A stretch of DNA of 64,000 nt from Adenophora triphylla var. japonica (GCA_022495995.1 JAFEMH010000342.1:62001-126000); one strand, 5' to 3'; shown: positions 45,651 through 58,614, numbered from the stretch's first letter. A program made the numbers and translations. The notes: generated by a model not told the origin, from the letters alone.

Positions 45651-46995
45651 TGATAGGCTAAAGTCGCACGCCTACAAATTAAATACCAAGACTCGGCTAC
45701 AAAACTGCAGCTAGGACAAGTCCAGGATCGATCCACTGAAGAACGGTTATTTATTTGCACAATTGTCACTTGACAAGATTGGAGGTCTAAGATTGATTTT
45801 ATTAAATTCCTAAAACGGGAATTAAAAACTAAATTTTAAACAATTAACGGAAAGCACTTTGGATCAATTATTTTCCCCGTCTATCATTCAAATATCATTG
45901 GTTAACTCTTTTCACTTTTGCCCTATTCACTCGATCACGAGATGTTTTTTAATCTCTATCTCTTCCTTTGATAATGTTTAATAGCAATGACACATTCACT
46001 AATAACCCTAATCAATACCTAAACCTAACTGACACAGTCTAGATTCAGAATATCGATTGATTCCGATTTAAGAAATTAAGATCGAGAACACGTTCTAATA
46101 TTATTTCAATTAGATACTTATCTATTTTCTTCCTATTCACAATTTACCATGACACATGCATAAATCATAAATTTGCTAGTTGTGAAACCCTAAATTGACA
46201 CAATCTTAGGGGATTCTAGCAATGAATTAAGATCCAAGATTAAACAATTGACCAAATTGAAAAATCCTAGAAATCAAATCAATCAATCAAAACAGAAGAA
46301 AATATGAATAGGACAAAATAGATGAAAAGAAATTAACCTCAATTAAATTCAAGACGGTTTCAAAAATTGAATCCAAAGCAAGAAATTTAGTTCTCCATAA
46401 AAAGCTATCAACTCTCTAGAAAAAAAGTAATAATAAAAAGTAGAACCCTAAAAATAATATTAAAAGGAGTATATATATTCCTCCATCCAATAATACTAAC
46501 CTAATTAAAACATAAAAAAAAGAAAAGAAAATTAATAATAATATTATACTCCTCCTTCACACGCCGGTCAACAATTTCGCGCCTTGGTCCTCTCGTGCTT
46601 CCCTTTGGTCAACACGCCACTTGATTCACTCACGGCTGGACAAGTTACTTACTCCCCTTCTTTCACTTTGATCCTCCTACTTTTCAACATCTCATTTTGG
46701 TCCCTGAACTTTCTCCAACTGCAATTTGGTCCTTGAAGCTTCCTGCAATTTCACTTTGTCCCTTCATCCTTCAGTTGACTTGGCTTGACTTGAATACTGA
46801 CTTACTAATTAGCCTCTCCAAAATAACATTGTCTCATATTACATAAAAATACTAAACATAATACTTCCTATTACATTGTTTCCTCACTAATACAAACTAT
46901 ATCAATTTAACTAAAATAAACACAAAAAGGTACCAAAATTGCTATAAATTGTCCTGAAAAATTGGGGAATTACAAAAGCTAAAAACAACCTATCA
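45651..46995 (-). repeat. Athila-2 5' LTR
   Basis: The 1345-bp LTR has the plus-strand ends TGATAGGC and CCTATCA. Its left two thirds match the Athila-1 LTRs. The right third is diverged and contains repeated phrases such as TTTGGTCCCTGAACTT and TTTGGTCCTTGAAGCTT. Confidence 0.88.
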
Positions 46996-47448
46996 CTCTC
47001 TCACATCATAATCCAAGGTTTTTGAAACTATAGATTTTGATTTTGATTTTGAATCAAAAGTCCCAAATTGTTCCATTGTTTTGGCTTTGATTATTGAATA
47101 TTGATTCAATAATCAAGAGGATCATCTAGCAATCCATCAAGAAGGTGTTCTTGGATTCGTTCGCGTGTGGATTACCGATAGAGGGTGATAGGTTAATCAT
47201 CAAGAGCTTGAAGCCTCCGTTCGTTGATTCATCACAAGGTTTGAACAAGGTAGAAGAAGATCCGTTTCGATATCAAAATTCTAAGGCTTGAATTTTATGA
47301 TCTACTTTGTTAATCCTCATCGCATTCAAGTTATGTAAATTCTATCTCATATTAATTTCTAATCTATTCATGCTAGACGGATCTTAGGGCTAGGGTTTTG
47401 ATGTTATTTGTAAATCTTCCGCTGCGTTTGTAACCCCAAAACCCAACA
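46996..47448 (+). repeat. Copia-A LTR, right part
   Basis: It starts with a 33-bp segment also present at 34826-34858 (both contain CATCATAATCCAAGG), continues through the LTR 3' third, and ends CCCAACA. AGTC (47449-47452) repeats the AGTC before 33459, so the outer ends of Copia-A belong to one insertion. Confidence 0.82.
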
Positions 47449-50253
47449 AGTCAAGGCATCATTATCAGCAATTGGTGGAGCCTCCCAAACTGGTTTTCCA
47501 AGAAGCCTATCCTTTGCAGCTAAAGCCTTTAGTTCATCAGAATCGAAGGGGACTAGGCTATGGCCTTGACGATAGAAGTCGTTATAGATGGGTTCAGAGC
47601 CCCATTTGGCAATTAGTTCAGCAGAAAGGGAGGGAATCTCGCTAGCACTGGCAGCAGCAGCCCGCATCGCGTGAATAAGAGCTTTGTCATACAACTCCAT
47701 AGATTCCTGTTCAGCCTTAGCTTTAGCAAAAAATCATCATTCAATTGCTTCACCATGCTGGCATGTTGGGAAGCTTCATTTTTCAGTTTTGCATTCTCCG
47801 CTTCAAGGCCTCCATCTCGCTATGGAGTTTTTTCTCAGTTTGCTCGAAAGTTTTGATAACTTCATCAACTTTTTCTTTCTCGGCCCGAAGAGCAGCCAAA
47901 TCTTCTTCCCTTTGAGCTCATCTTTTCTTATACTTCTCTTTCTCGGACAAAGCATTTTTGCGAGCTTTTTCAAGAGACTCCAAGTCTGCAGTAAGTTGGT
48001 TGCACTTGTTCCTCAGACCATAGAGAGTGCTAGTAATCTGTCAAAGAAAAATGAAGTAAAGTTAGAAGACATGTAAAACAACGAGAATCAAAATAAAAAG
48101 GTAAGCGGGAAACTTGAAACTTACTCCACATATTTGAAGGCCAGCGTAATTGAGAGAAAGATCAGCATCTTGTTCTTCAACTTCGACGACCTGTTATTTG
48201 TCGCTAGCCCTTTGGAGTATACCGCCACCAATCATGTTGTAGGTGGGATTGTGTGAATAAGGTCAAAACCTGACAAAGCAGGTGCGCTTGCGATCTCCTT
48301 GCTAAGCTTAAAATACCATCCTGATCAATGGGCATATGAAAACCCTCCTGGAGCCATCTAACAACTTTCAAGCTTCCCGTTCCCCTCACTTTAGTGGAAG
48401 TTTCCCCAGCAGTCAAATTTTGAACCTCTTCAATTTCAGAGAGGCGAGTTCTCTTAGAGGGGGGAGAACCAACATCATCATTTGGTCATTGGCTCAATGG
48501 GCTCGTTGGCCTTATCAACTTGGGCTTCATTAAGAGTGGCATCATGGTTTTCTTATTCTTCGTTGGTCTCTTCTTCCTCAACTTCATCTTCATCCCTGAG
48601 CCTAAGGGGAGATGCTCGCACGGGAGTTTTTGATTTCTTTTTCTTCCTCCTGGTTGGGTCCACAACCCTCTCAATAGCCGCATTGGCCTTTTCCAAATCT
48701 ATGGCCTCGGAGTTATTCCCATGACGAGAGATTGAAACCTCCAAATTGGTGGGAAAGGCCAACAAACTAGCTTGCCTGGCCTTAGCGAGTCTTTTTCGGC
48801 GACCATCAACACTAGAAAAAGCTTCTTGCCTTTCTGAAAGATCCATGCTCCTGAATTCTGTGGACAAAGAAGATAAAATAGATAGGAAAATAAACAAGAT
48901 AAAATACAAGTGAAAGAGAGATCCAAGACGAGAAACATACTATAAACGTCAAACATAGTGTTGCAACAACGAACTTCAAGTTTACAGGGACCACAATCAG
49001 AGCCATAGCAGTTGCCCGTACGAATGTCCCATCCATGATCGGGGGCAGTGTGAATGATAGGAATACGAGTTTGGTTAGTTGGAAAGGTGAAATCAGGGAG
49101 CCCAACTTTTGTAAGCAAACTTGGGGTATCTATGATTTTCCTCCACGAGAATAGAGCCAGACCCTTGTCATGGGCTTTGGCAAGAAGTTTCAAGATTTTG
49201 TCCTTAAGACGGTTGTCGCCAAATACCAAGGCTTTCCTAGTTTCAATTTTTGGAACAATCTCCCTAAGGTCGCCAGAATGGGTCCACCCTACACAAGAAG
49301 TAATGAATATGGGTTTAGATTGCTAATTATTGACTTTTCTGGGAAAGGGGAGTGATAATTTTTGGTTTCCTATACTTAATGGACAAACGGTTCTCGACTA
49401 CTCCATCTTGCTTAGTCACGGCAGTATAACCCTCAAATATATGAACCAATAAGGGGATGGTGGGTTCCTGCTTGATGGCTCTATAAATGACAAGGAAGTT
49501 GGTTAAGATACGAATGGCATTTGGGTGTAGGTTAACAACTGCGGCTTGGGCCTTATGCATGTCTACACAAATAAATGGATCAATAGGGAACCTAAGTCCA
49601 GCATCTAGTTGTGAGGTATAGGCGACAACCCCATCCATACGCTGTCGCATGGTGGCAACGGATATGTCGCCCACATACGATTCAATGTGATAGATGTTGT
49701 GGTTTATACCATACTTAACATGTATGGAAGTTAAGAAGTCAAGGGAGGAGGGGGTACTAGCTTCAGCGACATCACTCGTGTGAACGTCATTAGAGGTTTG
49801 ATGTATTGAAGAATTTTCAGCAGCCAAGGAAGCCGCCAACGTATCAGAGACATCGTGAATTGATGAAGAATTGGAGGAAGACATGTCGCCCAGGTCACTT
49901 GAAGAAAAGAGTACCTGTTTATGAAAGCGATGACGACGTAAATTTTGTGCATCAGGGAAGTCAGTACCAGAGAAGTCAGAATAAAAAAGAGGACGATAGA
50001 ACTCACAAATGTGTGAACAAAGTTCCCAAGTGGTAAAAAAGGTTTTCATGGGAACGAAATTGTGCAAAAACGGAGGACCACGGATTTCTAAGGCATCTAA
50101 AATGGCAACATTTGCGCCATGACTAATAAGCATAGTATTGAGGTCCTCGCAAGAAATCATAGCCCATACCCCTCTGTCAATCCTATAAAACCCACCACTT
50201 CTCCTATTTTGACCAAACCTAACCACCCTAGCACAAGACTTAGTTCTAGCCAT
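47449..50253 (-). pseudogene. Antisense ORF of a Tat element
   Basis: The minus-strand gene starts at ATG 50253 (MARTKSCARVVRF). A conserved domain (FLTSIHVKYGIN, LRFPIDPFICVDMHKAQ, HPNAIRILTNFLVIYRAIKQ) resembles the 'putative gypsy type transposon' family PF04195. Then come FGDNRLKDKILKLLAKA, a basic segment (RRKKKKSK), an acidic run, and a coiled coil (VIKTFEQTEKKLHSEMEALK) to ADNDALT. The pieces lie in several frames. AG/GT-type introns near 49335-49275 and 48950-48857 are possible, but frameshifts also exist. It lies upstream of, and antisense to, the LTR at 50911, the known place of antisense ORFs in Tat elements. Copia-A interrupts its end. Confidence 0.75.
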
Positions 50254-50610
50254 GAAAAATGCACCAAATTGTACCAAGACCTGAAAATAATGAAGGTTTG
50301 AAGGGGATTTATCTGGAGATTTGCAGAAAATGTAAGAAGACGTTAAGAACTTGAAGCTTTGGCTGGAAATTTGGCCGAAAACTTCAAGGTTAGAATTAAA
50401 TCGTTCTCAAAGGTCACCAAAATGCCCCAATTCAGCCAACTGAGAAGGATTGAGAGACAAATATGACCGGGAATGGACGGAGCAAGAAAGGAGTGGTGGA
50501 AAGTAAGAGCAAACGCCGGAGGAATACTTGAAAGTTCGCCGGAATAGAAGCAAAGATAATGTGAATGAAAACTGAGAGTGTAAAAAGTGAAAAAAGGCAA
50601 AATGACTTCA

Positions 50611-50618
50611 TATTTATA
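50611..50618 (-). promoter_or_regulatory. Candidate TATA box of antisense ORF
   Basis: TATAAATA on the minus strand lies 358 bp before the ATG at 50253, with a pyrimidine-rich leader between. Confidence 0.5.
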
Positions 50619-50910
50619 AGGAGGAGACGAAAGAGTTTTGGGAACTTGCAAAACGCCTTAAATGATGTCCAAAAATTGAATTTCCCCCCATTATTGAAAG
50701 TCATAATTGAGGAGTGATTACCAAGGTGACGGCGTGTCAACTCTGACAAACCGCCCATTTTTACCAATAGAAAAGTGACATATGGCAAGAAGTAAACCAC
50801 CAAAATGCTGATCTCGAATGACTGGATAAAGGTGGCGGGAATCATATTCGACAATCAAGAAGTTTCTCGACTGGACCCTGAATTATCCAGATCTCGAACT
50901 TGTGGGCTAC

Positions 50911-51300
50911 TGATATGATCACAAGGAAATAAATTTGGGCATGCGTAATTATCATGAGGCCCAACAAGTAAGAAATGGGCCAAGGGCCGAGAGATAGGCC
51001 CAAGAAATAGTATAAATGAAACATGGCGGCAAAGCGAGTAATCAAGCGAGAAACAGTAACCCAGGGAGAAACCCACTAAAGCCCACATCTTTGTAATATC
51101 AACACAACACCATGATAAGAGCCCACATGGCGGCATATGACAAAGGGACAACAAGTGCGACTATATAAGAGATTAACATTCATTCAAGGATGTCGCCTGA
51201 TGGCGACAGAACAATCAATAACAATATCCAAAAGCAACCCAAAAGACGTTATTTACGTGTACATTTGGGTAATTTAGGCAACACGTACAAAGTTTTATGA
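50911..51300 (+). repeat. 3' LTR of the antisense-ORF element
   Basis: A plus-strand LTR begins TGATATGATCAC after the polypurine-like TTGTGGGCTAC. It has a TATA box (TATATAAG, 51162-51169) and an R/U5-like end. The exact end and the target duplication are not clear. No 5' LTR or pol for this element was recognised, so it survives only as its 3' part with the antisense ORF. Confidence 0.55.
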
Positions 51301-54300
51301 AAAACTTCAAAACTACAAGTATATTAAGACAAAAAAAATTCTTCTCCAAGTATGAAGAGAGTAGATAATTAATGATTATTCATTAAAACAACTCGCTTAA
51401 TCATATCTATCTATGAAATGAAAGGTTTTTTTGTTTCTATTAATTTATTTTCTAAGTCTCATTATCCTAATTTAACAAAATATTAACTCAGTCAATTTGA
51501 TCAAAATAAACATAAGCCCTATCTGTGCAAAGTACGAGTTTTCACCTAGTGTCTATGTATTTGAGGATGAGGGGAATAGTAACCAAAACTGACTATGCAT
51601 TGTTTGCACATTGAAAAGGGAAAAAATGATCTTTATTAAGGGGGTATGATTTTGCAACTATAACGGAAAAAGTTAATGACCATCAACATTTAAGGTAGTT
51701 TCTATATTGTTTTGGTTAATTTATGACAAAGTTGAATATTTGAATATTGAGTGGCCTCTATATGGATAACGTTGGAAACTTGGGTGCCCAATTATTATTT
51801 TTACCTAGAATAATAGAATGGAATTATTGAACTTCAAAATATAAAATAATACTTTGGAACGGAGAGAGTATATTACTGAAATATTAATTTAATTTTCAGA
51901 TGTGATTGAAATTTAAAATAATATTTTGGGTACTATATTTCATGTCTAACAACCCAACAAGATATTTGGAAGGTGATTGAGAAATTATATGAAGCCATCA
52001 ATCCCGGGCGGTAGGGAGCAAATTGACCGAATAAGATTTATTTGGACTGCCCGTCCACGGCTAATATATGTGGTTTAGTGGAAGGCCGGGTTGCTGAGGG
52101 CTTTCCAAGACAAAGCCGGCACCGACCGATTGAATGGATTTAGACAGCGCCAAGTGGTCCAATTCCAAATGGACCATACAACCTCACAAAACAGTACCAA
52201 CAGTATTACTACACACATATATATTCTTCGTCACGAAATAAATGTTGCATTTTTTTATAAGAAAAATGACTTAATATAATTTTATCATTATACAAACTAG
52301 TAAAACATGTTTTTTAAAATATTGACAAGTTAATTGCGATATTTATTCCGAAATGAGGTAAGTATAAACTTAGTACATTTTGATTGTATAGCAGTTGTCC
52401 GATTAAGTTATATCCTGATTGAAGTCGATATGTGAAAAGACAATAACATTCTTAATAATAATACAAGCAAACCAAATTATATAAAAAAAAAATAGAACTG
52501 TTGTTGTGCCGTCCATGCATAAATGCACAAATTCGTACTACACAAGCCAACAAAAATATCTACCCCGTGCGGCCGTGTCATTGCTGATAAATCATCTTTG
52601 ACTCATTTAGTCTAACCCTCCGACAGCATCTCCGGTTTCAATATCTTTCTTTTAATTCTTTCAAAAAAAAAAAAAAAATATCTTTCTTTTAATTACTAGT
52701 AGTTGTATTTTTGTGGCTTGCCTACTAATAGTTTGACAATGTCCAATGTCCAAATGATATACAGCATTTATTTGGCGGGCCGTTCTTTCTTTTTCATTTT
52801 AAACTTTCAACTTTAGCACACTCGTCACATTCTGCTAAACAAACTCACGGTGAAAAAAAAAAAAGAAGACAATTTGAGTTAATACTTGCATACATCTAGT
52901 GATGAATCTCTTACCAAATAGCTTTTATTCAATCGACATTCAATGTCAATTTTAATAGGAGAGGTCAGGAGTTCGAATCTCATCAATTGCAATTTTTAGA
53001 ACTTTAAAGGGCCACTCTTTTGTTAGATTAAGTCGTTCATTAATAAAAAAAGTCAATTTAAAAAAAAAGTGATGAATCTTTTATAATTTGGACAAATCTA
53101 TTTTTTTACAAGATTTTCTCACATTGAGGATTCTCGGTTCGTCTATTATTAAAGAAAAATTAACTGTATGTAATGTAATACTCTCTTCTAACCGATTTAA
53201 CATTTTTAGTTTATTTTTCCACGATTATTAAGAAACCAAGATAAAATGAGTCAACAATAATAGTGAGTTGAAGATATAATCGTTCAAAACATTATTTATA
53301 AATTAAGTCGGTGAAAAGAAGATAGATAAGTAATATTTTTTTTTTGTAATTATATAAATTTTATGAGGAAAAGATAGTACAAAACACTATTTATACATTG
53401 TCATTTATGTAATAACGTATAAGAACCTTAAAGTGTCAAATATCAAAAAAGAAAGTAAGAATCTTAAACTTGGATGCCGGAAGTATATCACAATTTTTTT
53501 TTTCACAAATATTGATTTGAAATATCCTAGAACCATAAGGTTATATATGAATTGTGTCATATGTACCATTTTTAAATAAAACATTATATATCAGTTAAGA
53601 TCAAACGGTTAAGGTTATCAAGACTAATGTCGTGATTATATCATCAATAATAATGTATAATTGTTAAATCATCGTTGATGCGTGGTGCGGGCGATTTCAT
53701 CTCCAAACTTTTGTACATTGCATCTACACAATAAACATTTAAGAAGGTACCTAAACGCCATATCTACAGCCTAAATAGAGAAACGGATGCCACTCGATGT
53801 AATATTTAAGCTTTTAGTAGGAAAAATCAAGTTATTTCACTTTAAAAGAAAGTCCAAACAGGACCTTTTTATATAACTAAAACAAACAATTACCAAACCC
53901 TCTAATTATCTTCCACCACATGAATTAGCAAAGCCTTGATTCCAATCTTTCGGCACAAATTGATACCACATTCGAACGGCTACAACTATAGTAAGAGTTT
54001 TACAAGGCTCTGGAGTATTTATTTTATGGGACCGAAACCTTAATTAATCTAACAATTTTGATTTTTTTATCTATCGGTCAAGATATGATTATCTCGGATC
54101 ACAGACCCTATGGACGGCGATGAGATTGCTAGATTTGCGGGAACCCTCGAATATTATTTCAAGCAAATCAATTTTCCGCTTATATTTACCGAATAGAGGT
54201 TCTAAAACCTATTTTCTTACCAGAAATTATATACATGTATATGATCTTAAACTTCAACTTTACCAAAATCTTGTTCTGTTTTCCACTTAAATTACTTAAT

Positions 54301-54741
54301 TGATGATTTGTAGTCTTTAATGATGCTTTGTGTAAACCGGCCCTTACCCCTTGATTAAATAAATTGATAAAGCAATTAATTGGTCTAAAACTCTTCTAAA
54401 AGCTGAAATTATTAGAGGCCCTACAGTGTTTTTGCATCTAATAAAGATAGATATGATATTTTAAGTTACATTTCCTAATGATTCTGTTTTAGATAAAGGG
54501 TTTTCACTAATGACAAAATTGTTTTAATTGGTTCAATTTTGCCCTTTTTATATTTAAGTTGTTTTCTTGGTCTCTACTTCTTGGTTATAAGTACACAAGC
54601 CCCATGAAAAATGGCCTATCAGTCACATTCAATTCAATCCTTCCAATTCAAGCCAAATCTTGATTTCTTTCCCCTACTTATTCTAACTTTACATTCTTTG
54701 ACATTAAATACCTTCATTTACATGAACTTCTCAGTCTAGAT
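51301..54741. other. AT-rich intergenic DNA upstream of TTL
   Basis: Apart from the SINE at 52910-53067 and a lone Stowaway-like right end (GGAACGGAGAGAG then TA, near 51871), no gene or repeat was recognised. The last few hundred bases should hold the TTL promoter. A TATA-like TTATAAGT is near 54585. Confidence 0.55.
52910..53067 (+). mobile_element. Short SINE
   Basis: The 158-bp insertion has a B box GAGTTCGAATCTC (near 52972), an AT-rich 3' part and an A-rich tail. A perfect 12-bp target duplication, AGTGATGAATCT, lies at 52898-52909 and 53068-53079. The A box is weak. The family differs from the SINE at 33588. Confidence 0.8.
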
Positions 54742-54743
54742 TG

Positions 54744-54796
<53 letters not shown>
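54742..54796 (+). repeat. TG/AG microsatellite in TTL 5' leader
   Basis: A (TG)n run followed by an (AG)n run extends to the base before the TTL start codon. The run is also open in the TTL frame, from an ATG at 54746, which would add 17 Arg/Glu-rich residues. Confidence 0.9.
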
Positions 54797-54797
<1 letters not shown>

Positions 54798-57569
54798 TGG
54801 CTACTACACCAAATTATATGTCAGAGAAGGAAATGGGGTGTGGGCTAATGGGAGCTCTATTTCACCGAGGCGGTGGCGGCACCGCCAAGGTGAAAAAACC
54901 TCCGCAAGCATTGCCACCACTCCCTGCAACCAAAACCATCAGCCCAGTCAACAATTCAGGCAAAAATGGCCCCAAGAGGCGGCGGAGTAGCTCGAGTGAA
55001 CTGAAATTTATGGAAATAGCCAAATCAACCAAAAACCCTTCTCCAAAAACAGGTAAACCACCAACACCAAAGTCAACCTTGACCAGTCCAAGGCCATCTT
55101 CAGCTACAAGGCCTAGTTTGGATTCAACAAATTCCAAACAAAAAGACTTGAAGCTGATTAAAGAGTCATCACAACTCATAAACACTCCTTACACTAGAAA
55201 GCTAAGAAAAGAGCCAACTTTCACCGAAAGCGAGCTAAGTATGAGAGTCGCTGTTCGTAAAAAGTCAACGTCAAATGGAACCTTATATCGCGCTTCTTCG
55301 GGTAATGCCATGGTTATAGGTCATTTAGGTAATTTAAACCAAACTGGGCATGTCAAGACTTCAGATTATCGTCTTCCCCGAAAGAAAGAAAATATAGAGG
55401 ACAAGAAGAGACTGCAGTTGGGAAACATATATGGCGGAAGTTTAACGAATAAAATTGATCCCGAGGCGTTTAAGAATATGGGTAATGAAAAATACAAGCA
55501 AGGAAGATTTGAAGAGGCACTTTCTTTATATAATGAAGCAATTGGCTTGGATGCAAGTAAGGCATCATATTATAGCAACAGAAGTGCTGCTTTGATAGGT
55601 TTAGGCAGACTTTTGGAGGCCATTTTTGATTGTAAAATCGCTATTCGGATTGAGCCTTCTTATCACAGAGCCCATTATCGTCTGGCTACTCTTTATGTCA
55701 GGTATATTATAACCAAAATTTCTTATTAAAATTATGAAAATGAAGAAATCAGTGATTTTCTAATAGGCTTTTGTTTTGTTTTGATTTTTGTTTTTTGTGT
55801 TGCGACAGACTGGGAGAAGCAGAGAAGGCGGTCTGTCACTTTAAGTGCTCTGGCTCGAAAGCTGAAACTAAGGACATACTTCAAGCTCAAGCTCTTAAGA
55901 TACAGGTTGGAAAATGCATTGATGCTCGGAAATTACGAGACTGGAACACATTGCTAAAAGAGAGTCATACTGCAGTTCATTTAGGTGCAGATTCAGCTCC
56001 ACAGGTAAATTGAACCGTTATTTAATCAATTTATTGCATCTTAACATTATTTTTATGCTAATTTGAAATTTTTGCTTAAGCAGATTTATGCTATGCAAGC
56101 AGAGGCCTTACTGAACCTCCATAGACACCAAGAGGCATATTCAGCCACTCAAAAAGGACCTAACTTTGATGCCAATATTTGTACACAGTTATTTGGCTCA
56201 GTTATTACTGCTAACTTGTTAACGATTCGGGCTCAAGCTTACATGGCTGCTGGCAGGTTAGCGATATCATATTATTTTTTATTTTATTTTTTTGCTAGTT
56301 AAGTATAATTCTGATAACATAAAGTGTGACGGAATGATAGATTTGAGGAAGCCATAACTGCTGCACAGCGTGCAACTGATCTAGACCCGAGGGATGAGGT
56401 GAAGAAAGTAGCAAAGAAAGTCAAAGCAGTAGGAACGGCTCGGTCAAACGGGAACCATGTATTTAAGGAATGTAAATTTTCCGAGGCTTGTAATGCATAT
56501 AGTGAAGGATTGGAACATGAGCCGTACAACTCTGTTTTGTTATGCAATCGGGCAGCTTGTCGTTATAAGCTAGGACAATTTGAGAAAGCAGTTGAAGATT
56601 GTACTGTCGCAATTAATTTACGACCTTCTTATGCTAAGGCAAGGCTTAGAAGAGCTGGTTGCAATGTTAAGGTAACTGAATTATTATATGGTGTAAAATT
56701 ATGTGGATACCCTTCAACATACGTAAGATTTTATCTTTTATAATTGTGCTGATATTTTGTAATGTTGTTGGGATTATTAGCTAGAGAGATGGGAGGCTGC
56801 CATTCAAGATTACGAGGTTTTGATTCAAGAAAGTTCGGAAAATGAGGAAGTGAAAATGGCTTTGGTTGAGGCTCGGATTCAGCTCAAGAAGCAACTAATT
56901 GAAGATGTCAAGGCCATTAAAACTGTTTCTAATCTGGTCAACATTACTGGCAAAGAACATTACAGAAGATATGTTCTATCGCCAGGTAACTAGAAAAAAT
57001 AATCTTGTATTTGTATTTTTTTTTCCTGTTCCGAGTACGAATTTCTAAATCATTCTTCTCAATTATCAGGAATATCTGTGGCACTTTTCTATGATAAAAC
57101 ATGCCACAACCAAGCGTTGCAGCTCATGGAGCAAACATGCAGTAGATTCTCTTCTGTAAATTTTCTCAAGGTCTAATTTTAACTTAATTAACCAAGTTCA
57201 ACTTTCAGTCAGGGCCCGACTCTTCCCTGTACCTATGAGAGCTTTTGTAGCAGCATGTTTCCGTTTTCAACCTTCAGTCAATATTTATTACGGTATCTCA
57301 TAATTAATTCTTGATGAATATAGGTGGATATAGAAGAACATCCTCACCTAGCAGAACTGGAGGATTTTGACTGCAGTCCGGTGTTTAAAATATACAAGAA
57401 CGGGTCAACAGTGAAGGAAATCCCAGCGGAGAATGAGGAATTGTTGGCAAGCACAATTAGCACGACCGTCCAGGAGCTAATACAAGAGAAAGTAGACAAA
57501 AACAACGCTATAACAGTACCCTTGAGAGAAGAGCGTAGTCGTCGACCGAGGGAAGTAAACACTAGATAA
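54797..57569 (+). CDS. TTL: TPR repeat-containing thioredoxin-like protein
   Basis: Seven coding exons with GT-AG introns fit together in phase: 54797-55701, 55809-56004, 56084-56256, 56341-56671, 56781-56985, 57070-57170 and 57324-57569 (718 codons). I chose ATG 54797 because the upstream ATG lies in the microsatellite. Residues 1-215 are Ser/Pro/Lys-rich and probably disordered. TPRs follow (FKNMGNEKYKQGRFEEALSL at about 224; SNGNHVFKECKFSEACNAY and LCNRAACRYKLGQFEKAVED at about 458-510). A thioredoxin-like fold occupies about 604-700 (VALFYDKTCHNQ, FLKVDIEEHP, FKIYKNG). It lacks the CXXC redox pair, as is known for TTL proteins, which act as scaffolds in brassinosteroid signalling and osmotic-stress responses. 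No stop or frameshift was found, so it is probably functional. Confidence 0.93.
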
Positions 57570-58383
57570 ACAACACTTGTGTGTTGTTGAGAACATCTAC
57601 GAGTAGTTATAAGAGAAAAAAATGGGTCGGCTCATTGACAAACTTAGGGGTAAGAAAGATTTTTTTGGCGTGTATTTGTGTGTGTTATATTTAGGATTGT
57701 ATAGTAACATTTTCCCCTTAATATTTATTTAACGGATTGACGATAAATTTAATGATATTTGCATTTCTTTCAAAGTATTGTAGATCACTTTCATGGTCCT
57801 TATATACATTACATCTAGTACTATCATTTCCAAAAACATAAACAATTATCACAGTGCCATTAATAAGGCCACCGTTTAAGGTGGGATAACCGTGGAGATG
57901 GCCAAAATGGGTCTAAAATTCGTGGGAGGTCCTCACTTCACTGATCGTTGTCCGTGGCCCGTTTGACCCAAGCCCGTGGCCCATAGTTTGCTCAGCCCGC
58001 TTTGTATATGAAGCGGGCTTGGATCAAGGAAGTACACACGGACCGGACTTTGGCCCGCGGATCGGAAGATCCGTTTGATCCGTGGCCCGTTGGCCCGTTT
58101 ACAATGAGGTCCGCACGGACCTATTTGTAAAAAATAGGTTTTTTTTTTATCTACTAAACAATTTATATACTTTAAATTGTTTGATTTTTTATCTTTATTT
58201 ATATACATATTTGTAAAAAATATTAGTAATAAAAAAAGTCTAAAATATTATTTCCTAGTCAATAAAAAATAAAATAAAATAAATAAAGGGTAGTCCGTCC
58301 CTCTTTTCTTTTATACACTTTCATTTGTTTTGTTTTTTATTGTATCTTTTTTCATGTACCTTTTTGTAAAAAATATCAGTAAT
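57570..58383. other. TTL 3' flank and tandem repeat
   Basis: The TTL 3' untranslated region probably lies in the first few hundred bases. At 57945-58130 there is a GC-rich patch rich in GGCCCGTT and GCCCGTGGCCC, of unknown origin. From about 58200 a tandem repeat of about 153-160 bp begins (TTGTAAAAAATATYAGTAAT at 58211 and 58364). It is interrupted by Copia-C and resumes at 63230. Confidence 0.65.
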
Positions 58384-58597
58384 TGTTAGACCAAGGATAC
58401 TCGGATATCTTCTTCTCCAAGTCTGTGATCTCCTTCCTAGTTTAGTGATGTATATTAGGTAAATATTGTTATGGAGAATATCTCCCAATCTCCTTCTAGA
58501 ATTAGGACCCTAAAGCTAGTATATATATTTGTACCTTGTATATACAGTTTCTCAGAATGAATAACAAGAAGTCTTTTAACTCATACATAATTCTTCA
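58384..58597 (+). repeat. Copia-C 5' LTR
   Basis: The LTR runs TGTTAGACCAAGG to ATTCTTCA, with a TATA-like GTATATATATT near 58519. It is identical by eye to 63016-63229. Confidence 0.95.
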
Positions 58598-58614
58598 TGG
58601 TATCAGAGCTTAGG
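58598..58614 (+). promoter_or_regulatory. Copia-C primer binding site
   Basis: TGGTATCAGAGCTTAGG lies directly after the 5' LTR and is of the tRNA-Met type. Confidence 0.93.

Larger units (their letters stand above)
40995..46995 (-). mobile_element. Athila-2 Gypsy element, 3' end lost
   Basis: This minus-strand Ty3/Gypsy element has its 5' LTR at 45651-46995, a tRNA-Asp type primer site, gag, a broken protease, reverse transcriptase, RNase H and the start of integrase. Its 3' end, including the other LTR, is absent beyond the Copia-B insertion. Its right end adjoins CTCTC and the Copia-A LTR. It is related to Athila-1 but keeps pol. Confidence 0.88.

Noticed and set aside
47684..48076. Plus-strand frame of 130 codons
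   Set aside because: It is the complement of the coiled-coil region of the antisense ORF, which has the meaningful peptide on the minus strand.
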